Part shown: positions 56,501 to 64,000 of the stretch, piece by piece
How positions within the stretch are numbered: position 1 is the first letter of the stretch
Layout: each line of letters opens with the position of its first letter
Origin: Impatiens glandulifera
Lineage: Eukaryota; Streptophyta; Magnoliopsida; Ericales; Balsaminaceae
Assembly: GCF_907164915.1 (NCBI RefSeq)
Contig: NC_061866.1
Location: 22,732,117 to 22,796,116 of the forward strand
Direction: 5' to 3'
Length of the DNA stretch: 64,000 nt
Translations under genes and position numbers: made by a program
The notes under the pieces: generated by a model
The model's database searches: none
The model's input: the letters and a program-made list of their open reading frames with translations, nothing else
Told to the model about the DNA's origin: nothing

Positions 56501-56780
56501 CTAAAAACATTATGGTAGCCTCCATCATCGAGCTTACCTATTGAAATAAAATTCATTCTCAAATCAGGAACATGTCTTACATCTCTTAATGTCAGGAAAC
56601 AACCCATGTTTGTCTCGATTCTAATATCACCAAGACCAACTATCTTGGGCACACCACTGTTATCCATGCGCACATCACCAAATCACCAACTTTATAGGAC
56701 TGTAAATAACCTTTGTGATGAGTAATATGGAATGAGGCACTTGTATCAACAATCTATGCTATTTCATTTGAAGATGCACT
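53594..56780 (-). pseudogene. pol: RE6 pol remnant
   Basis: Protease IVDTSASFHIT is preceded by a TAG at a likely Trp codon (near 56756). It is followed by GDIRIETNMGCFLTLRDVRHVPDLRMN, the integrase zinc start LWHKRLGHISEKGL, a degraded integrase core, and the region LRVFGCIAFVHV...LGYGDEKWGYKCYDP. RT parts are NKWVYKIKQEGD, YDVKTAFL and LLLYVDDMLIVG (near 54600). RNase H parts are YASSIGSLMYAMV and a tail toward 53600. Several frames and many stops occur, and the copy is not functional. Confidence 0.88.
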
Positions 56781-57636
56781 AAGATATGAGTCTTGACAGT
56801 TAGAAGCATATGTCAGTTCACCATCTAAAGCATAAGCAAATGTATTTGCACTATGTTCTTTCTTTTCTCTAGGCTTCACCGTACCCTTTGCTTTATCATT
56901 TTTCAATTTCCATTACTCTTTTTCTAATGACCCATTTTGCCACAGTAATGGAAAGCACTATCCTTCTTTGGAGCTCTAGACTTGCTTCTAGATTTTCCTT
57001 GCTCGAACCAATTCTATTATTCTTTGATCTTCCTCTATCACTCACCAACATATCATATTTTGAGGGTTTATCCCCCTTTCGATTCTCCTCATCAAGTAAG
57101 GAACTAGTGACAAATGCCATGTTGACTTTACCATTTGGTACTGAGTTGCTGTAAGTGATAATAAGTGTCTCCCAACTTGTAGGTAAAGATCCAAAGACTA
57201 AAAGTGTTTGCACCTCATCATCAAAGTTTATCTTCATACTACTTAGCTGATTCAAAATATTTTGAAATTTATTCAAGTGCTCAGCCATTGATTTATTATC
57301 AATGTACTTCAGATTCACCAGCCTTCGTATCAGTGCTGCTTAATTCCCTGCTGACCTCTCAGTGTAGAGAGCTTCAAGTTTGCTCCATACACCATACGAC
57401 GTAGTCTCGTTCTCAACATGATGCACAAAATTTACACCAACCCAGGAACGACTAAAGTTGTAGGCCTTTCTATCTGTCTTTTTCCAATCAGCCTCTTTTG
57501 TAGTCTTAGGTCTAACACCTTCATTTTTAATTGCATTATTCAAATAATCTGAAACTAATAGATTAGTAATCATCAGTTTCCATTGCCTGTAGTTTGTACC
57601 ATTCAGACTCACCATGTCAGGTTTAGATTTCCCCAT
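56781..57636 (-). pseudogene. gag: RE6 gag remnant
   Basis: The ATG at 57634-57636 (MGKSKPDMVSLNGTNY) was chosen. The frame also runs upstream to 57684 without an ATG. The capsid region reads NYRQWKLMITNLLV, GVWSKLEALY, then a stop after ERSAGN, then MAEHLNKFQNILNQL, LLVFGSLPTSWETLI and VTSSLLDEENR. A zinc knuckle is degraded (HYCGKMGH seen in another frame near 56930). Confidence 0.85.
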
Positions 57637-57712
57637 TATTATTGCCTTGAATTTTAAAGTAACCAGTAGAGCATTCTGCTCCAATGTTAAAACAGATAAC
57701 CAATCAATACTA

Positions 57713-57723
57713 CTCTGATACCA
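57713..57723 (-). other. RE6 primer binding site
   Basis: TGGTATCAGAG on the minus strand next to the 5' LTR, complementary to initiator tRNA-Met. Confidence 0.82.
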
Positions 57724-57724
57724 C

Positions 57725-58212
57725 TATTGGGTTTTGTAACAGCAAAACTACGGATCTTCTTAGAAATTAAACCTGTAATAAATAAGTTTCCAAATCGTCT
57801 ATGACGACAAACAGATTACGAAGAACTGAAATAGCACAACGTAATAACAACGCAATATACGTGGTTCGGTCAAAATCGTCCTACGTCCACGGGATAAGTT
57901 TCACTAAATCTAAGAAATGTCAATAGTAGTAACTACATGCCCTACTCTCAAATTAAAGAAGTGATTACACTAGGAATGATTGGAATACTCCACAATCAAA
58001 AGATCCCCGCCACCTCTCTCTCTAGATCAGTCAAAGAATAAGAAGGCAGTAAAAAAACCCTTGATATGTTCACACTCTCTCAACCTTACTATGTTATGAG
58101 AAAAATATCTAAAAAAAATTATTTATACTCTAACCCGATTTTAGAACAGAAAATCCTGACTCGTTTACCCAGAATTTAAAATCCGCCCGCAATGGCAAGG
58201 AACACCTCAACA
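57725..58212 (-). repeat. RE6 5' LTR
   Basis: About 488 bp. The inner end TATTGGG corresponds to TGTTGGG of the other LTR (terminal dinucleotide mutated). The outer end is CACCTCAACA, followed by the ggaac target duplication. Confidence 0.88.
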
Positions 58213-58217
58213 GGAAC

Positions 58218-59551
58218 TAGACTAAACCATGGTTCTCCCTTCCCAGTAATCATTAATTGGGCAAGTTCTATGGATCCTATCATTGCAACTCTTTCCCATG
58301 ACCTAATCATGACAACCATTTCTTAAGAAATGTTAGTAGTCCTAAAACATCCCAATTAATAATGTCACTACAAATACTAATATTTAAAGATTAATGAGTC
58401 GAGTTTAAATTTAATTGGGACTTATTATTAGCGAAGTTGAGGAAATAACTTTAGAAATCACCTCTGAACCTACCTGTGGAAATATATCAAAAAAGATATA
58501 CATAATAATCAATAGGTTCCAAATTTGTACAGACAATGAAAAAAATAATTTACCTGGATTTATGCATTCTCCTACGAAAGAAGCTGAACAACGAGAATTG
58601 ATTGATCGTCAACTCATTGATGGGAAGATCAAAAGTATTAAAAGTGTGGTGTATCGATTCCAGCCGGATCACAACCTAGGAGGAGACTCTATTAGGAAAT
58701 AGAAGAAATTCTCATAAAAAAAAGAACGTTTTAAACAGAAAAAAAAACATGTAGCTACCATTGCTAGTGAAAGGTAGTCCAGAAAGGAACAAAACATTTT
58801 TTTTGTATACCTTTCGCCCAGGGGAGTACTAGATATAGATCTCTACAAATATGATAATTTTAACATGGAACGACAGGGACTGGACTAAAGGGACAAGTCA
58901 ATTTGATGCGTGCTGTTCATTATGAAGGCTTCTTAGAGACAAAACTATGTTCGACAAATGCAAGTCTCGTTTGATCTTGTTGGATTTTGTCCACTTCTAT
59001 TGAAGTTTGTCTCGTTTGATCTTGTTGGATTTTGTCCACTTCTATTGAAGTTTCGGGTGTTCTATTAAATGCTTGTAATAAGACATCAAGAAGCATCCAT
59101 TTCGAGTAAATAATTACATCACTCTTATTCTTATCAAGGTGGTGGAGTGTAGTGTGTAAAGTAGATCCATCTATTAATCTTTTTCGAAAATTTCAACATC
59201 TCAATTCTTGTATTAAAATTGAGAAATACAACTATTGACAAACTTTCTACTAATTTGGTAAAACTTGAAAGTATTTTGTGTCGGTCCAGATAAGGATTTC
59301 CCTTCTTAGTTTTCTCAAATTAGAAGATGTGGATGTAAGATAAAAAAACAATGATTATAGATTAAGGAAGGTGATATGGGTTGAACACAACTTTAATTTT
59401 TGCCAAGGCACGGAATGATTTCCAAAAAAAAGAAGATTTTGTTTTAATGTTTTTTGTGGCTGTAATTTTCGTTATTGTTTACTGTGATTCAAAAAATTTG
59501 TTTTGTCCATGGACCAACATGTTTCTTTATGTGTTTTGGTTTAGTTTAGAA
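58218..59551. other. Unassigned sequence right of RE6
   Basis: No supported gene. A 95-codon frame at 58415-58702 (+) has no domain that I recognise. A 45-bp perfect tandem repeat lies at 58964-59053. The rest shows nothing. Confidence 0.5.
58964..59053. repeat. 45-bp tandem repeat, two units
   Basis: Two identical 45-bp units, 58964-59008 and 59009-59053, start GTCTCGTTTGATCTTG. Confidence 0.95.
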
Positions 59552-61050
59552 GTATGCTAGATAAACATTAAAAAAAAAATTACATAGAAAATTTTTATCA
59601 AAATTTTATCTTTAAGTCAAACCGTCTTTAACCGGCCAATAAATATAAGTTCTTTAAACCGGCAAACGATTACAAAACCGTCTTTAACCGGCCAATAAAT
59701 ATAAGTTCTTTAAACCGGCCAACGATTACAGGGTTTTGAATATTTAATTTAAATAATCAAAAGGGAGAATTTGTTAGATAAATTAGATAGTTAATTAATA
59801 AGTAATTAACTATCTAAAAAACTTAATCAAACTCAACCTTTTGTGCAGGAAAAAACAGGGAGCAGTCATATTTTCAATTTGGCCGGTTAAACCGATATCA
59901 TAGAAGCGGCACAAACCGAATCTATCTAATTGATCTATCTTCTCAGTATCAGTAGAAAACCGGTTCGGCTCAACTTCAGGATCGGTAAAATTTTCCTTAA
60001 AGATTGATTTCCTCTCCTCGGCGGTAGGACTTGTCAACCGATACCAAATCAATAAACCGGTATGATGTCCGGTTGGTTCAATTCCTAGAAAATCCTAAGC
60101 CACCGTACAATTCTAACGGGCAGATTAATCAAGACCAAATCAAAGATATGGAACTGGTTGAAGTTACCATTTTGGTGTATTTAGATCTCTTTGGGAATGT
60201 GTAGAAGAAGATATTCAAAGATGCAGACTATGTTATTTCCTCTTTGATACAAGTATGTTGATAGACTGCAGACTATAAAAGACTGCCAACTGATCAGATA
60301 TACCTATTTTGGTATAAGTACAAATGCAGCCTCCAAGAATCAGGTTCTTGTCAAAACCAACCAGCTGTCAAACTCAATAGAAGACAAACTGGTTGACTGT
60401 ATTATATCTTGGAAAGCATCAACCGCATTTAATGTCATGCAACTACTTTTGACCAACCAATTAGATTCAAGAATTACCATACAGGTATCCGTTGAAAGAG
60501 AAATATGACCGTTGTCATATTTCCACTATATAAGGAGAAGCTGAAGAACAAAAGCAACTGTTTTTTAGAGAGTTACATACACAGAAAAATTACACAATCA
60601 AGAGAGATTACCAAGAGAGTTAAAAAGCTATCAAGACTAGTGTTCTTACATTTCAAATTTGTCCAAGAGTATTAAAGTGTATTACAATTCTATTCATTCT
60701 TTTTGAGAGTTTTAATTCAATAACGAGCAGTAAATAAGCGTCGATTATTTGACATATTGTAAAGTGTGATTGAATATTCTTAGTGAATATCCTTCTCAAG
60801 GTTTGAGAAGAAGGGGTGACGTAGAAGTTTTATCTCCGAACATCCATAAATCTTGTGTTGTGTTCTTTCTTCATTCCATTCATCCTTATCATCCAATCCA
60901 TGTGTGTGTTGCTTCAAGTTGAAACAAATTACTTCCGCACTTAAACTCGATTCAAGAGTTTGTGACAACTTGTATAGTGCTGAGACCGATATTAATCTTT
61001 AACTGGATTAATATCAACTATTGTGTGTGTGTAAGCATTCTCCCTTAACC
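59552..61050 (+). mobile_element. RE7: 3' end of a SIRE-like element (pre-LTR region and LTR)
   Basis: It holds ACCGGCC-rich pre-LTR sequence with a short tandem repeat (59618-59725), a polypurine tract AAAAGGGAGAATT before 59772, and a ~1.28 kb LTR starting TGTTAGATAAATTAG at 59772. The LTR has a TATA (tatataag, 60527-60534) and the conserved TGACGT block (60775-60845). The LTR end is fused near ACCTAGGTCCTA to the inverted RE8 LTR. No coding part remains to the left. Confidence 0.8.
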
Positions 61051-61480
61051 GAACCTAGGTCCTACCGCCGAGGAGAGGAAACCAATCTTTAAGGAAAATT
61101 TTACCAATCCTGAAGTTGAGCTGAACCGGTCTTCTACTGATGCTAAGAAGATAGATCAATTAGATGGATCCGGTTTGTGTTGCTTCTATGATATCGGTTT
61201 GACCGACCAAATTGAAAATATGACTGCTCCCTATTTTTTCCTGCACAAAAGGTTGAGTTTGATTAAGTTCTTTAGATAATTAATTACTTATTAATTAACC
61301 ATCTAATTTATCTAACATTTTCTCACTTTTTGATTATTTAAATTAAATATTCAAAACCCTATAATCGTTGGCCGGTTTAAAGAATTTATATTTATTGACC
61401 GGTTAAAGATGGTTTGACTTGAACAGAAAATTTTGATAAAAATATTGTATGTAAATTTTTTTTGTATGTTTATCTAGAAA
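59552..61480. repeat. Large inverted repeat (arms ~430-490 bp, spacer ~1 kb)
   Basis: The left arm 59552-60040 and the right arm 61048-61480 are reverse complements with a few percent differences. They cover the pre-LTR region, polypurine tract and LTR start of two elements. The spacer is the rest of the RE7 LTR. The junction at 61047-61053 shows a shared TCCTA, suggesting microhomology joining. Confidence 0.85.
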
Positions 61481-64000
61481 TTTCTCCCTTTTGATATTTT
61501 TAATTAAAATTATCAAAACCAACAAATTGAAACTGAAACTGAAACTGAATCATTTAAACTTTCAAAATACTCATAAGTTCCCAAGATGATAATTGTAATA
61601 TAATATAATGTAGTAAATATAAGCAAAGGCATGAGGATAGTGATTAGTAGCTCCCTTCATCCGGTTTGTTGATCAATTCGGTGAAGTAACGGTTTAAGAA
61701 ACTCCTTCCCGGTTGAGTAAGATCGACATCTGACCAGGAGCCCCTTGTCGGTTGAAAAGGAACATTAAACACAATATGTCTTCGGCTCTGAAAGGCATTG
61801 TCAACCGAAACTCCGCATGTTCCTCGGTCTAATTGGTCACTTGAAGGAAAGGAATGAATTGGAACTGCTGGGATCGGTTGAAGTGTTGCTCTAGATCGTC
61901 GTTGTCTTCAATTCAAGGGATGATCATCCTCCTCTTCTTCTTCACCACCAGTCGGAATATCAGAGATAGGATTAGAGTTCACCGGTACTTCAGTTTCCGG
62001 TTCGGTGTTTGCTAATGCTGACTCTTCAGCCCTCTTTCTTTTAGTTTGTGCTCTCATCTTCTTAGAATTCAGAAGAGATTTATCTTTTTCTTCATTGATT
62101 TGCTCTTGATTGAGTTCCTCCTGGATTTTCTGAGACGCTCTCTCGTTATCAATCTCAGCTGCCTTGGCTTTTGCATCTTCGTCAGCTTGAAGCTGTCGGG
62201 GAGCCTCTTCATCCGATCTCATTATTTCTTCGTTGGCAACCTCTCGGTTCTTTACCAGCTCATAGAGTTGTAATGACATAGTTTGGACCGATGTGAGAGT
62301 CTAAGAGGTTACCTCTTGAACTTGCGCTAGCTTAATGTCGGTGGAAGCGGCCCGTTCTCTCAAGATTTCATTTACTTGAGCCTCCATGTATGCCTGTCAT
62401 GGGGCCATAGATTCTCGAATCATCTCCACAATGAAAGTCTTCATGCATTTTTCAGAAATTGGAACCACTGAACAGACCGACTGATGTTGCACCGGAGGCG
62501 GAGTGTCGGTAGGAAGAGACATTTATATTCCGGCTGGTTTATTAAAACTATTTTCTCTTGATATATGTCGGTCAAAAGACTTACTTGAGGAGGCTCTGGC
62601 CGATTTAGAGTAAGACGGATTGGAGGTTGCCTTGCCTTTGTCCTCTTCATTTTTTGGAGTCTTGATGGGAGATTCTGGTTGACCGGTTTCAGATTCATTA
62701 TGGCGTTGGTTCCCGGGTTCTGTTTCAGATGTAGCCCCTGCCGGTTTGGTGGATTCACCTTTTTCAAAATAGAATTTCTTAGCCTATTTTTCTTCTCGGT
62801 AAGTGAGCTCTTTTTTAACCGAAGTGGATATGGGCGGTTCTTCATTCATTTCGGTTGTTTCTTCATACTTGGAGACTTTGGCGATTATGTCTTCTTTAAC
62901 CTTTTTCAGGATACTGAGCACAGTCTTATCCACGTTGGCTACTACACCTTGAATGAGACCCTCTTCTCCTTTATCAATAAATGAAGACAACTCCCTCAAC
63001 ATGGCATTTTCCTCAACAAAGTTTGTTCTTGTCATAACGACTGGTACAGATGTGGTTTTTTTCTAGATCGAGCACGGTTTCCTCTAGTAACACTAATGTC
63101 GGCCACTTACTTTCTTCAGGGCATTCAAGGAGCATATCTTTAAATTTTACCTCTAGTCTTACTTTTGCCCACGCATAATAGGAATCAAATATGGCATGTG
63201 CTCTCTCTCCAACCTTCTCGAGAACATTATCTACAATTTTCTCAGCGTCAGCATTGGCCATACATGAATTCGATTTTTCAATAGAATCCGAATAGTTGTA
63301 TCGGCCGCCTCTTCTAGGATAGGATTTTCTTTGGTTTCGGCTGGAATGGTTTCCTCATTAATTTGACTAGTTGAATCTTTCCCGGTATGACCGCTTTCAG
63401 GAATATGAGGCTGCTTGGCTACTAGATTGTCAATTCTTTCTTCATTATGTTCGGCTGACTTACTAATTTCACCAACAGAACCTATCCGGTCAGTTTCAGC
63501 ATTCTGACCGGTAGCATCAATTTTACTAGTCACATCAGTTTCATCAACCGATTTACTCCATTCACAACATTGTTAATGATTTTCAATACACTTGGTTGAG
63601 CCTCTAAAACTGCAAGCTCAACCGGTTTTGCTGCAGAATCCTTAATCACAGGAATAACAGAGAAGATAGGAATATTACCCCATGAAGAAAAGTTTCCTTG
63701 GATTTAGAGCGACTACCTGCGCTTGCAGTAGACTCGGCACGAGTCTGAGGATTGATCGGTGTAGGAGTAGACTCGGCATGAGTTTGAGTGTTGATGGGAG
63801 TGGTCGCGCGGTTTTTCCGGTCCGGAGGGTATGAAAGCTGTTTCTGTTGCTTCGCTATCAGTTTCCTCATCCACCGATGTCACATGCATCGGTCGTTTAC
63901 CCTTCTTGACTTTCTCTTTTGTCTTTTTCACCTTTGTTTTCTTAATCGTTGTTTCTTTAACCTTAGGTTCCTTAACCTTAGGTTGTTTTTCTTTACTGGC
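61048..64000 (-). mobile_element. RE8: 3' end of a SIRE-like element
   Basis: On the minus strand it contains the end of ORF C, a pre-LTR region, a degraded polypurine tract (AAAAAGTGAGAAAA, around 61318-61331) and only the first ~270 bp of the 3' LTR (61317 down to 61048). The rest lies right of the window. Its LTR fragment is about 90% alike to the RE7 LTR start, in inverted orientation. Confidence 0.8.
61644..64000 (-). pseudogene. RE8 ORF C, C-terminal part (broken, divergent)
   Basis: It ends at TAA 61644-61646 (LINKPDEGSY). It is recognised as ORF C by order and composition: a Lys-rich segment (KVKKTKEKVKKGKRP) near 63900, polar repeats with TPINPQTRAEST, a helical part (FDSYYAWAKVRLEVKFKDM, 63180-63130) corresponding to the LWVKLRCETKLSDM part of RE5, a coiled-coil stretch (62280-62070), a basic cluster KMRAQTKRKRAEE and an acidic run EEEEEDD. 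At least four frame changes and several stops occur (TGA at 61908-61910 from a likely CGA). The C-terminus is longer than in RE1. The N-terminal domain is outside the window. Confidence 0.7.

Larger units (their letters stand above)
53021..58212 (-). mobile_element. RE6: complete but decayed Tnt1/Tork-like copia element
   Basis: It is 5192 bp with LTRs at both ends and a perfect 5-bp target duplication ggaac (53016-53020 and 58213-58217). A single gag-pol on the minus strand contains many stops and frame changes. The protein order and motif style are those of Tnt1-type elements. The LTRs differ at many sites and in length (559 vs 488 bp), so this is older than RE5. Confidence 0.93.

Overview
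The window is plant nuclear DNA, almost certainly from a eudicot. Ty1/copia LTR retrotransposons with tRNA-iMet primer sites fill most of it, and they alternate with very AT-rich gene-free sequence. I found no convincing host gene, tRNA, rRNA or CRISPR array. From memory, and unverified, the extra proteins described below resemble uncharacterised predicted proteins in some asterid (Lamiales) genomes, so that affinity is only a guess.

Layout. RE1 (1-9173, + strand) is the 3' part of a SIRE/Maximus-like copia element. It is inserted in RE2 (9174-20071, - strand). RE2 is inserted in the reverse transcriptase of RE3 (20072-25363, - strand), and RE3 is inserted in the integrase of RE4 (25364-28683, + strand), an older and unrelated copia element. 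Next come AT-rich DNA and one copy of a ~2.9 kb repeat (28684-31620). A second copy of that repeat (34010-52400) is split by a solo LTR (34198-35498) and by RE5 (35700-49779, - strand). RE5 is complete: 14,080 bp, two LTRs of 1333 and 1332 bp, and a 5-bp target duplication (tactg). RE6 (53021-58212, - strand) is a decayed but structurally complete Tnt1/Tork-like element with target duplication ggaac. The right end has two SIRE-like 3' ends facing each other (RE7 +, RE8 -), which form a large inverted repeat.

The main discovery candidate is the 3' third of the SIRE-like elements (RE1, RE2, RE5, and the end of RE8). Between pol and the 3' LTR, where SIRE-type elements may carry an env-like gene, each element has three extra genes in the same orientation, called here ORF A (~225-255 codons), ORF B (~233-253 codons) and ORF C (~940-980 codons). 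All three share one N-terminal domain. They have no membrane segment or signal peptide, so they are not an envelope. ORF C adds a long basic, coiled-coil, NLS-bearing tail. Each gene has its own TATA box 60-120 nt before its ATG. ORF C promoters carry an E2F-like block about 45 nt before the TATA. ORF A and B messages end near a hairpin whose stem changes between copies while its loop is kept. It looks as if a host or viral-like gene family with its own promoters was captured, triplicated and then spread by the retrotransposon. ORF B is still fully open in RE1 and RE2 although gag and pol around it are broken.

The SIRE-like elements also share a gag-pol overlap in which pol lies in the +1 frame, repeated stop codons at the same places, tandemly duplicated polypurine tracts inside the LTR start, and a conserved LTR hairpin block.
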